Assembly: GCA_905250115.1 (NCBI GenBank)
Contig: CAJNOI010000035.1
Coordinates: forward strand, 372,001 to 436,000
DNA: 64,000 bases
From: Adineta steineri
Taxonomy: Eukaryota; Rotifera; Eurotatoria; Adinetida; Adinetidae
Direction: 5' to 3'
Part shown: positions 1 through 13,500 of the stretch, in pieces
How positions within the stretch are numbered: the first letter of the stretch is position 1
Layout of the letters: every line of letters starts with the position of its first letter
The notes under the pieces: model-generated
The model's database searches: none
Told to the model about the DNA's origin: nothing
The model's input: only the letters and a program-made list of their open reading frames with translations
Made by a program: the position numbers and the translations under genes

Positions 1-827
1 GGATTAATGAGAGTAAAAAGAAAAGGATTATTTTTATCTTCAGCATAATTTCCTGAAGAAGTCCATCCTTGTGATGTGTATCCACCAAAAAGATATTCAT
101 TTTCTTTTGATTGAATAATGGTAAGAGTTGGACCTTGATTATCTGAACAACGATGAAAATCTTCAGCTTTGAATCCATCACGTTTTGCTTTATATATTAA
201 CCGCCAATGTTGCCCTTTTATACCAATCCATTCATTTAATAGAATTTGATATTCAAGACGAAGAAGTGAACCACCTCCTGTAAAATAACTAAATTGTTTT
301 GCTTTGATTACTAATGAATGATATATCAATTCTAATGGTTTATTTTCGAAATGAAAAAAGCCAGTTTTCTTTAAATTTGAACAACGTGTTTCAAGTGCTG
401 TTATATCTTTTTTAATTTTTTCAACTTGTTGAAACGATGCATCCAATTGATCAGTATATTGTTGTACTAAAGTATTGAGTTTTTTCGAGATCATTGATTC
501 CTCTTCCAATTTTAATTCAGAAAGTTTAGTTAGAGTTTTTCTTTTATCATCATAAAGCTCATCAATACGTTGATGACTTTCTACACGCCATTGTTCAAGT
601 TGTTCCATAGCTAATTGAGAAATATGAGTTACATTGATTTCTTGTAGAGTATTTATGATAGTATTTAATTGATCAGCCAATGGAAGAAGTTCATCGTTTG
701 TTAATTTAACATGCTCTAGATAATGTTTAGTACATACATGTTTATCACAATGTAAACATAGAGCATTAGCATCATTTTTACATTCTGAAGATGAACACAT
801 CGTCAATGCTATCGTATTTGTAGCCAT
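1..827 (-). CDS. B-box / coiled-coil / TLDc-domain protein (5' part only)
   Basis: An uninterrupted reading frame starts at the ATG at 825-827 and runs off the left edge, giving about 275 residues. Residues ~10-45 are rich in paired Cys/His (CSSSEC, CLHCDKHVC, KHYLEH), resembling a B-box zinc finger. Residues ~45-150 are predicted coiled coil (many E/K/Q/L). The end carries the hallmark of a TLDc domain: GPTLTII, then the FGGYTSQGW motif. TLDc domains occur in oxidation-resistance and TBC1D24-type proteins; their biochemistry is poorly known. The fused B-box plus coiled coil suggests a TRIM-like adaptor, but no RING is visible, so ligase activity should not be assumed. A TTTTAG acceptor-like site lies 14 bp before the ATG. 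The 3' end is outside the window. The domain call is confident; the cellular role is unknown. Confidence 0.85.
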   Translation of the reverse strand, partial: MATNTIALTMCSSSECKNDANALCLHCDKHVCTKHYLEHVKLTNDELLPLADQLNTIINTLQEINVTHISQLAMEQLEQWRVESHQRIDELYDDKRKTLTKLSELKLEEESMISKKLNTLVQQYTDQLDASFQQVEKIKKDITALETRCSNLKKTGFFHFENKPLELIYHSLVIKAKQFSYFTGGGSLLRLEYQILLNEWIGIKGQHWRLIYKAKRDGFKAEDFHRCSDNQGPTLTIIQSKENEYLFGGYTSQGWTSSGNYAEDKNNPFLFTLIN

Positions 828-2582
828 TTTATATACAATTCTAAAACAAAACAAATAGAATAACTATTAAGATATTCATTTAAACATAAAATTATATTGA
901 TTAATGGATTTGAAGGTATATAAATTAAATTCCAATTTCCTTCTAACGTATTCATCAAAAAACGTACCATTCACGTGTAACGTAAGCGTATCACTTTGAA
1001 GCGTCATCTATTCTAAATTAGTGTACTGCAAGATTGATATTTTTACTCACGATCACGTTTACGAATTCTGTTAAATAAAATAGAAACCAACAAATAAAAC
1101 TCGCTATATGAGCGGTCGAACGTTCTACTGATTGAATATGGACATTCATATTTTGAATAAAAACTTAAGCTTTTGGATGTATATGTCGTGCCGAAGTCTA
1201 ACTTCGACAAAGAGTGTAACTTCGGCACGACAGTCATTATCTATAAGATGTGGAAAACTTAAAAACCGACTAAAAGTTTCTTTTCTTTGATAGACCTTGT
1301 CGATAGTCTACAAAACTATATACTTAAAAAATAATTCTCAGTCAAAGAAATCGATCAGTTTTATATCAGCTTAATCTTTTAGTTGAAAATATATTATTAG
1401 ACTAGTTCGAAAAGTCATTTATTAATAAACTAACTTTTAATTAAAAATTTCTACTTTTCTCATTAATAAATTATGTATAGAACGTTTATTTTACCTGTAT
1501 TCACATACTGTAATGATGTCTGCTACTAAATATATATATTTTTTATTTGATGTGACACCATTTAAGACGATTTAATCAACTTGTATTCATTTGTAAATTA
1601 GCATAAAATATAGTTTTATTTAAAAATTTTCTATATTGAATTATATTTCTATTTTTTAGTCCATGAGAATCTATAAAATTTCCTTCAAATTTCATAGGAC
1701 ATCATCACTCATATTAATCGATATTGGATTAATCACTTTTTTCATTTTATTTACATAAATATTTCATTCCTCGGTCGAAATAGGTTTTTTTTTCTTTTTA
1801 TGAATGATCGTATGAGAGTATTTTGCTTGACAGCATATCAGCAACGCAATCCATAAGTGACATCAATCATTATATGTAACCATCAAAAAAAGAAAAAACT
1901 ACGCGCATCTACTACACGTATTAATTAACGACACACCTGTGACATAAAATACATCGAAATTTTCAGTACGACAGTCTCGTCAGTAAGATAAATATTTTGT
2001 TATTATGTCTTTCGTCATGTTATATTATTGACAAAAATCATGAATGTTTTCTTTTTATATGAATCTGAAAAATTAAAATAATAACTTGTTTATAAAAATC
2101 AAACGTATATTCTTTAATTTATTTTTTATAAATTTAACAATTTTCTTTTTCTAAACAATAGATATTCAACATATACATCACGGCTATATTATTTATGTTT
2201 ATCGTACGTTTTTCCTAATCGACATTAACCATATATATTATCCATGACTAAAACTACATCATCGAACAATTTACACACATTTGCCTATTGGACGATACAC
2301 ACATGACATTAAAATAGAAAAAATTGAATGATGATGCAAAGATCATACTATATGTATAGAATAGAAATCGAGAAAAAGTACGAAAGACAACAAAAATACG
2401 AATGATTAACAGCTAGATAGATTGATTACATACTCACACATGCCACCGTGAAAGAGATTTAAAGACAGAATACATACAAAAATAGAACATCTATACTGAT
2501 TATACAATTGTGTATCAAAAGAAAAGAGTTGTTGGTTTTTTTGTTTTGTTTTGTTTTTTGGTATTGTTGATTATTTGTTAAA
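828..2582. other. Intergenic, no gene seen
   Basis: This 1.75-kb AT-rich spacer lies between two minus-strand genes. It has no ORF with coding character. The only structure noticed is a perfect 14-bp inverted repeat at 1184-1232, listed separately. Confidence 0.6.
1184..1232. repeat. Short perfect inverted repeat (hairpin)
   Basis: Arms of 14 bp (TGTCGTGCCGAAGT and its complement) at 1184-1197 and 1219-1232 are separated by 21 bp. The arms are much more GC-rich than the surrounding DNA. The spacer carries CTAACTTCGACA, which partly repeats the arm. It may be a remnant of a small DNA element or an RNA stem-loop. No flanking duplication was identified. Confidence 0.6.
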
Positions 2583-3363
2583 TTATTTCGTGTTATATGA
2601 TGTTAAACCCAAATTGTTTAATGTTCTTTGAAGTGTTGCTTGATCAGGAGCATTACGTACATGAACATTGGGTGGTGGTACAGGTATCGGTGGTAATACT
2701 TTAGTTAATAAAGTTGTCTAAAAGAAGATAACAAAATTCGTATTTTTTTGTTTTTAATTAAAAAGACTATTTCAATAATTACTGGAATATGTTTTGGTAG
2801 TGGTGGTGGTGCTTCACGAATCACAATGGGTGGTTGTTGTTGTGGTTGTGGTGGTTGTATACGAACAAAAAGTGGTGGTGGAACCGGTTCTGGAGGTGGA
2901 CGAACCTTGAAATTTATATAAATGTGTCAAAAAAAAAATTTTATCAAAAAATTGTCACCTCTTTAATAATGACTGGACCGGGAGCTGGTGGTGCTGGTGG
3001 TTTATAGTAAGCTAAGTTAATTTTTTGTATATAAGTAATTGGTTTAGATTTTTTTTGAATAACAACTGGATTAGGATCATGAAAAAATCTATCATTGCCT
3101 GGTGTTTTTAATGGACCAAATACTTGAACAAAACCACCACCTGGTGTTTTAAATTGTAATGATGGATCATCAGCAAGACCAAATTGTGATGGTAAAATTC
3201 TTTGTGATGCATCACCATTCATTGCCGATGCAACAGGATCATTGACGACTGTACTAGTATATTGTGTTGGTGCTGCTAATGGTACTGGTTTTTGTGCAAG
3301 ATTAAGCATTTCTTGTAGATGCACTGATGGATAACTAGTTTTAGTTCGATCAATGGCAACCAT
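2583..3363 (-). CDS. Proline-rich protein with PPxPGPVIIKE repeats, short paralogue
   Basis: Three exons join in frame: 2959-3363, 2783-2905 and 2583-2717, giving 220 residues. I chose the ATG at 3361-3363 (MVAIDRTK); an upstream in-frame ATG at 3391-3393 would add ten residues. The first half is ordinary low-complexity sequence. The second half alternates proline runs with short V/I-rich strands: APGPVIIKE, PPPLFVRI, PPIVIREAPPPP, KVLPPIPVPPP. The same order, with an intron at the same place after the IIxE segment, occurs in the larger gene at 25551-27769, so the two are paralogues. The pattern suggests a structural or scaffolding protein built from beta-strand/proline repeats. I do not recognise a named family and assign no function. 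A fragment resembling its N-terminus lies divergently at 3731. Confidence 0.75.
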
Positions 3364-4288
3364 GATTATATGTTTATCAAGAATGAAAAACAAAAGATTT
3401 TACGAAATAAAAAGGAGGCAAACTATAAACCAACCAGCTTGAATAAAAAATGTATTCCTATACGAGTAAACATCGCCTTTTTATACTGTAGAGATAATCG
3501 AATATTCTCGAGGAGAAAAAAACGATGACAGTAGTCCTTTTTTTCTCTCTCTTTCAAGGCTGTTAATATCATTCACTATACTGTTAATTGATGAGTATCT
3601 ATACGTATTCATACACAGATAAAACCTCACCTTGCCCTTTTTTTTTTATTTATCAAATGCATGCTGTTATATCCTTCACCTGAAGTATTCTTTATTTCTA
3701 ATCAAAGTTAACCCGAACGTTTATTCATCCATGACTACAATAGAAAAATCATCCACAACATACCCACAAGTAGATTTACGAAATGAAGAAAACAAAATAA
3801 AAAAACACTTCCTATTTCGTTGTTAATAATATGTTAAATATCTCTTTGTAATCTATCGATCATATTAACACACACATAATGATTTGTAAACATGGTGTTT
3901 ATCTATTGTGACAGTGACATAAAGAAAAAAACGAAACCTTGGTATTGTCTATAATCATCAGAAAAACATGTTAATGTCCTCTATTTGATTCATAAACAAA
4001 AAATGTCGTTATTCTTCAACATACGATGATAAGATTTTTATATATTTAATGCATATTAACAAATTTCATTTTTGTCTATACAAAAAAAAACGAAAAAGAA
4101 GAAATTGCGTCACAGCTCATTGCTTACAAGAAAAAGAAGACGACGACGCATGATGTTTCTAAAAAGAAAAATGAATCCTCATCAACAGCATATATATATT
4201 TTTTTATATGTTATTCGTCATTAATGATATTTGAGAGAGACGAATCTAATTACACGCAAAAAATAAAATTTCTAGACATGGTTGTTTA
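3364..4288. other. Intergenic with a divergent N-terminal gene fragment
   Basis: This 925-bp AT-rich spacer holds a short plus-strand ORF at 3731-3826 (listed separately). Nothing else is recognisable. Confidence 0.5.
3731..3826 (+). pseudogene. Possible inverted duplicate of the neighbouring proline-rich gene's first residues
   Basis: A 31-codon ORF begins MTTIEKSSTTYPQVDL. It aligns without gaps to the start of the divergent gene on the other strand (MVAIDRTKTSYPSVHL): M, I, T, Y, P, V and L are identical, and D/E, R/K, T/S and S/T are conservative. The similarity ends after about 18 residues, and no convincing splice donor follows. I read it as a decayed inverted copy of a first exon. A real short first exon or chance similarity cannot be excluded. 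Confidence 0.35.
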
Positions 4289-6534
<2,246 letters not shown>

Positions 6535-9053
6535 GTCCTCTTACAGGTGATGCTGCCATGAGCCACAACTGGTTGACAAGATAAAAAACAATGTGCGATT
6601 ATTCAATCACACAAAACTATGTTGATCTCTTTATTTCCTCGTTCTAGTATTGTCCTATTTCAATCGAATAAGAAGAAGAAGAATGATCGATAGATTGTTG
6701 CTTAATTGAAATTCCTTATGATGAAATGAATGAATGTTATTTAATTTTATTCCCCTTTTTATAAAGTATGTATAGTATGAGCAAAACAAGGAAAGAGGAT
6801 CTTATGTAATGAGTAATCAAACTCGGGGCGGCGACGTTTTTCTTTCTTTTTTCCTTTTTAGTACGTGTGTAAGTTGGGAGAGGCAATATCCTTACTAGTT
6901 AATCCCTACTCGCTATTCTCTCTCTCGTTCAATTTCTCTTCCTTCTATTTGACATATCCAATGCGATGACACGATTGTTCACCTTTTCGCACTCTTGATG
7001 ATCTTTGCTTTGTGTGTGTATATCTATATCTAAATATATACATATATATATGTACATATGTTATTGTTCTAGTAGTTTGAAGGATCAGCTTATAAATATA
7101 ATGAGAGCATATATTTCGTTTTTTTTGATATTTTTGAATATATTATGGATTAAATTGAAGAATGAAGATACAATTTCATGTAATACTATAGAGGATTAAT
7201 TTGTTATTTTAATTTTGAAACAAAATTTTGACATTTTTATGATCTCTTTAAAATCATTTAATCCCAAAAAGTTTTGCCTTCTTTTATTATAATGAGCTTG
7301 TGTAAGAAAAAGAAAAAAAACTCTTAACATATGAGATTTTCTTTAATCTTCATTGAAGGTTTATATGCACTTTATATAATCGTACTACTTTCCATTGATT
7401 ATACTTATTTGATTAATCAATTGATAGTTAGATTTAAACAAACATAGCTCTGCCGTTGTTTAATTCTATACATTCAATAACTATATAGATTTGTCTATGT
7501 CACAAAAAAACCAGAAACTACAAACAATATAAATCAATTATTGAATATAAATTAATGATAATAATATTCTGTAAGGTTAACGTGACATATTGATTAAGAT
7601 CAATATACACAGAAGTCTTTTCTTATTTACGGAAGTTTTATAGAAAAATCAGCAAATCAAATTCTTTGAAAATATAGAAAACTATATATATATTTGTATT
7701 TAGTTAGATAATAGATTTCTATAGTTAGAAATAAAATAGCATTCTAAATTGATCTTATTCTTTCACTTCATTTGACACGACACTGACTGGCTTATTTTCT
7801 ACGTTTTTTTTCTTCTTCTTGTTATTAAATATTGTCATCAGGCTTCATATTTTCGAGTTTTCTTTTTCAAACACGCACACATTAGTAACAGCACAAATTT
7901 TCTTTTAGCTTATTTTTTTTTCTTCTTTTCTACTCCAATTCGATTCGGTAACAAGAAGCGTATGCACACGCATGATGACCGAAGTACTATAAAAATATAT
8001 AGATATAACGACGACAACTATATGGGTACGTTATCTATATCTTCTTAAACTACATAGAAGCTTATATTTAATTTATCATTATGTCAATTAGATTTTTGAT
8101 TCGAATTATTTTTCAAATTGCTTAAATCTCGTTTTTTTCTATTTTAATAATACATAAATTTTAGCATTGATAAGTATTGATCGTAGATTTATAGTTATAT
8201 TTGATTTAAATCGAATCATTATGAATTGATTGATGATTAAAAAATATTCATCATAAAGTATCTTTGATTTCACATCAATCATTCAAACTTTGACTCCTAT
8301 TGGACATTCATTTTTAACAATGAATGTACTAGAGAATACCTATAAGAAATTCAAAAACTATTACCGTCAATTATTATTGTTTGTACATTCAAAGTCTTCT
8401 AATGTTCTACACTTATTTCTTTTTCAAATAATATATTCTCTTTCTCTTTAATAACTTGTTTTTTATGATTCATTTGTTGAATCGTATGTAACATTCTTTC
8501 CCAGACACTTACATATGTTATTGTGTGATTTTTTACTTTTATGAAATTTCTATACTGATGATGTCATAATAAATGGCTAACATTAAACACGCAATTCCTT
8601 TTTTCTATATGTATCTCTGTTTTTTTCTCCCATGCTCGTCATTTTTATTTTTTCATATACGTCGTTCGTCTAATTCATAGTCTATTATTTAATAATTACT
8701 ATTATCTTCACAATCAGTCGGTACTAACACTATTATTAACTTAATTCTATGTTTATTTAATTATTTAGAAAGAAATATTCAAAAAAAATGATATTCAAGT
8801 TTTGAGTAAGACTAATTTTCATTTAATTTTTTAATATACTTAAGTTATTCATTTTTGCTCTCCTTCTAATATTACGACGTATAACGTAGTTATTTTTTTT
8901 AAGTAGCAAATGAAGTGACGGATTCAGTCATTTTTTCTTCCTTTCTTTTTTTTATCGTTAAAAATAGAAAGCTATCATATAAATCTATTGCGCACATCTG
9001 TAACTAGTGTTTACTGTTTACATATATACACTCATTTACTCATAACATTGATC
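6535..9053. other. Divergent intergenic region, no gene seen
   Basis: This 2.5-kb AT-rich region separates the metalloproteinase (minus) from the Cupin_5 gene (plus) and should hold both promoters. No coding ORF, repeat pair or RNA gene was recognised. Confidence 0.55.
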
Positions 9054-9602
9054 ATGGCAAATGTATCTATTAATAAACAAGTTGATGAATGGATGAATCT
9101 ATTGAATTTAAAACCACATCCCGAAGGTGGTTTTTATGCTGAAACATATCGTTGTGATGATCAATGTACACTTGAACGATATGATAAACAGATACGTTCA
9201 TGTTCAACATCAATTTATTTTTTACTTCAATATCCTGATTCACCCATAAGTCATTTTCATCGTATAAAAGCTGATGAAATGTGGCATTTTTATAAAGGTT
9301 TACCATTAATTATACATGTATTAGATGAAGAAAAATCTTCACACATTGAATATATACTCACTAATGAATTAAATATAAATCCTAATACTCGTCCACAACT
9401 CTTGGTACCTCATGGAAAATGGTTTGCCGCTGAAATAATTACAAAAGATATCAAAGATGAAAATAATAATTATACATTATGTGGATGTACTTGTGCACCA
9501 GGATTTGATTATCATGATTTTGAACTTGGCAAAAAATCAGAATTACTTGAAAAATTCCCAAATTTTAAAGAATTAATTACTCGTCTAACACCATCAGAAT
9601 AA
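9054..9602 (+). CDS. Cupin_5 (DUF985) family protein
   Basis: This single-exon gene encodes 182 residues. I chose the ATG at 9054 (MANVSINKQ) because family members start close to the first helix; the frame stays open upstream to 8988. Family signatures are LKPHPEGGFYAETYR near residue 20, STSIYFLL, the histidine-rich SHFHRIKADEMWHFYKG, and CTCAPGFDYHDFELG near the C-terminus. DUF985 proteins are RmlC-like cupins found from bacteria to animals. The conserved His/Glu/Asp residues suggest a metal or small-molecule site, but the reaction is not established. Length matches the family. The next gene on the same strand begins about 0.9 kb downstream. Confidence 0.93.
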   Translation: MANVSINKQVDEWMNLLNLKPHPEGGFYAETYRCDDQCTLERYDKQIRSCSTSIYFLLQYPDSPISHFHRIKADEMWHFYKGLPLIIHVLDEEKSSHIEYILTNELNINPNTRPQLLVPHGKWFAAEIITKDIKDENNNYTLCGCTCAPGFDYHDFELGKKSELLEKFPNFKELITRLTPSE

Positions 9603-10537
9603 TTATTTATTCTTTCGCTCTCTTGTGTGTCTGTTTTTTATTACTAATTTATAATTAGCTTAGAATCATCTGCGAAGATTTTTTAATGTAGTTTATGAAT
9701 AATATAATCATGCTAAAAGAACTGCATCTTTAATTAATGTTTTCCAGAAGAAAGTAGTTACTTTGTTCTTTTTAGATTTATAGAAAATAAAACATTTGTT
9801 CATTGTATTGAAAAAGTCATAGAAAAACACAAAATTAGAAGAGTCTATAATTATTAGACGAAAGAAACATATGTCTGAGACGAGTAAGTTTTCAAAGTCT
9901 TAATTATTTTCTCCTATATCGATGATGAGTGTGTCTATATATTCTAGTTTTTATAAGTATAGAAATCAAGAGTTTTTATGAGGTCGCACTATATCAATAT
10001 GAGATTTCAATTTCAGATGTCACTATTCTAATATCCAATCGAATTGACTTTATGTTTTCTAACATACAATCTAATAATAATACTTATATCGTCGTCGTAC
10101 TATCTTCTGTGTTCTTTGAAAGAATCGAACGAGTTCTTTTCTTTCTTTCTTTTGTTGTTGTTGTTATTATTATTATTATTGTTATTGTTGTTATTCTTAT
10201 TTCTTCTTTCTTTCATTCTTTTCTTTCTTTTCTTCGTCTATGAAATATATAAAACGAAGAGTGGGGAAAAAAAAGAAAAATAGTAAAGCGCATGCGCATG
10301 ACTGGAAGAGAAACCTCCACATTATCATTACTTTTTTTTCTTTACTCGTTTTTGTTGTTGCTATTCTCCATTACGGTCGTCATCGCCATTATTCATTTTG
10401 TACAGTCAGACGTACATACATTAGATACACATATATAACTAACTAACTATGATAAAATAATATCTTCTACTCTTTTTTTGTCTTCTAGAAACAAAGAATA
10501 GAAATAAAAGCCATCGACAAGAAAAAAGAAATTAACT
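9603..10537. other. Intergenic, low-complexity
   Basis: This 935-bp spacer upstream of the TENT5 gene is dominated by pyrimidine-rich and (TTG)/(TTA) tracts around 10138-10238. Open frames here come from that composition and are not genes. Confidence 0.55.
10138..10238. repeat. Pyrimidine-rich / (TTG)n(TTA)n microsatellite
   Basis: Tandem TTG then TTA units are followed by TTTCT-type polypyrimidine. It lies about 300 bp upstream of the TENT5 start codon. Confidence 0.85.
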
Positions 10538-13500
10538 ATGCATGTATCAAACTCGAATAATCATAATAATAATACTAATAATACCAATAATTCAAAAGTT
10601 TATTTAACTGATGACCAAGTAGATAAATTAAAACAAGTATTAGATCGTCCTATTCCAATATGTTCATCACCACCATCATCATCTCCAACATTAAATATAG
10701 TACCACGTTATTTTCTTCGACAAGTTGTACGTAAATTAAAACAATATTCAATTGATGTAACAAGTATTCGTTTAAATGGTGGTGCAGCATCCTATATACT
10801 TGTTAATGATTCCAATTTTGTTTATCGTGATATTGATATATTAATATTTATTAAAACTCCATTATCATCGGAACAAAAAACAACATTATTATCAACAAAT
10901 AATGAACCATATTCATGTGATGTATGGACAATAATTAAATTTGTTATATGTTTATGTTTATTAGAAAATATTACAAATACAACATCAACAGAACATCAAT
11001 ATACTCATCATTATTTATCCACTGTTCTTGATACATATACAAAAAAAAATATTAAAATATCATCCGAACAAGATTCATGGGCATTATTATCTTTACAGAA
11101 TTATTTTGGACAAAATCTTGAATTAAAATTTGTTGAACATCTTAAACGACAATGGCAATTTAGTGTTGATTCATTTCAAATTAATCTTGAACCATTATTA
11201 TATGAAAAACAATTCAATAATCAATCTAAATTAACAACATCATCCATAATAAAAACAATTAAAACGAAATGTTTAGTTATTGATGCAATTAATGGTTTAA
11301 CAATAATTAAAAAAGAATGTGGTGGTGATGATGACCAAAGTAATGAAGCAAAAAATTCAAATGAAATTAATCATCATCAAAATAATACCATATCAACAAG
11401 TACAAGTCCTTTACAATTTGGATTTTTTACACCATCATCATCACCGAATACAATTGATCAGAAAAATAATATTGAACATCAAACACTTGTAACAAATACA
11501 ACAATTACAACATTAAATAATATTACTGATGGTAAGTAAAATATAGTTTGCTATTTGATATTAAATGGAATATAATTTATAAGAGAATACGATATATACA
11601 TAAAGAAACTCATTTATTAGCGTTAAACACATACAAGTTTTGATTAATAGGTTATTTGACCGAGATTTCCTTTTACGGAGATGTAAACATATATATTTAA
11701 CAGAATAAACACATCGCATATGGCACAATAACCGTAAGTCCATAAAATGTCAATGTTATGTTGAGAGAAATATGTGGTGTTAACTTTCGCATCCCTATTC
11801 ACCAGACGAAACGCTTATTTTAATCAAACGAAAATAATATTTTTAGTTTACGACTAGATCGGTATTATAGGACATCGTATTTTAATGGTTATATATTTAT
11901 TCATTGACCTAAAATTTCCGAAAGATATCGATTTGTCATAGGTCATTGAGAAAAGAACATTAACTTTACTGCACGAGTTTCATTTTCGTTTCCAATCAAT
12001 TTATAATATTTCATCGGAACGACGCAGAAAATATGTTGAACCCACTTGTTTTTCATAATTGAGTACCTATCGAACTCATCTATTTTTATATTTCCTTAAA
12101 CTAAAATTAAATACCTTAAATAGATACCTGAATAGAACACATAAAAATCTATTCATCGATATTGATAATAATAGACCATAAGTGATATAAATTGCGATTG
12201 AATATATGTAGAGGAAAAAATAGCATTTTATTGTGTAACACATGGTATGAGAAGAATATTTAAATATAGAACAAAAGACTTGAATAATATATAAGTGACA
12301 TTTCAATTATCCATTTTGTCCTCCTCCTCCTCCTCCTCATGTACATCTATTTGCTTATCATGAATCTGTAAGATATTGAATTAAAAAGTTTAGTTTCGCT
12401 TTTCAATAGTCAATATGATAGTATCGGAATTTTGAAAAACAAGAAATATTGTTTATTCAACACTAAAACAATGAACAAAGTGATATGACGTAGTTTACAG
12501 TCTTCTAGTCTAAAATGCGAATCCGCCAATCATAACAGACGTTTGTCAATGATGTATTATAGACCGTAACCGATACCTTGACATCAATCTATTATAAACC
12601 ATTATATACACCTGGCTGATGATTGTAGTCGCATGCCGTGACGTATATATGACGTTAATCATATCATTTATTATATAAGTGCATATGTATAAATTATCAA
12701 GAGAAGAATTCAGGAAAATAACGATTAAATAATAGTAGATGAATAGAATAGACTTTGAAATGTGTACAGTGTTATCTATTCTTAATGGCAACTATGTTGT
12801 ATTTTGTATTTTAAATCCGCTAGAATTGTTCTAATAGCTTGTCCTTCTTCATAAGAGTAAAATATAGACAATGCTAATCACAACTGTGTTATATACAACC
12901 GTTTCATTCTCATCAATGAAGAGAAATTTTATACAATACAATAAAAATATGTTTTTTTTACAAATTTAAACTGAAATCTATCTAATATTATTTTTATCAT
13001 TTTAGACATTTATGAATCTCGTTCACGTTCATCAAAAGGATCCATATCTACATTGAATAATGATTCAATAAATTCTTCTTCACTTCAATTTCATCTTTCA
13101 TTAAATGATGATATCGATGATGGAATTGTTTCTGATGCTGATGATTCAGCAAATGAAGATGATGATCAGGTATTTCGTACTCCAGTTGATACAAGCAGTG
13201 GTCCATCTAGTCCATCAACAATTATTGCAATCGATATATCACCATCATCTTCACCTGTAGTTGAAGTTTATTCTGTTTATAATAATTTACAACAAGCACT
13301 TGATCATTTACAGAAAAAATTAATTGCAACTTATGCACCTGAATCAATGCGTGGTGGTGGTTTATTAGTAAATATTTTATTTTTAATTTATTCATTCTTA
13401 TTGTTTTTATTTTCTCTATTTAGAAATTTTGTGATTTATTAGCACAAAATTATACAATTCATGATCAAGGAGATATGTTAGCTATGCAACGATATATGTG

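Noticed and set aside
8988-9053. Upstream in-frame extension of the Cupin_5 protein
   Set aside because: The extra residues (ending YTHLLITLIM) are not typical of the family; the ATG at 9054 fits the usual N-terminus.
9929-10446. Three overlapping plus-strand ORFs upstream of TENT5
   Set aside because: Their length comes from pyrimidine and TTG/TTA tracts; composition is Leu/Phe/Val-only, with no domain and no splice support.
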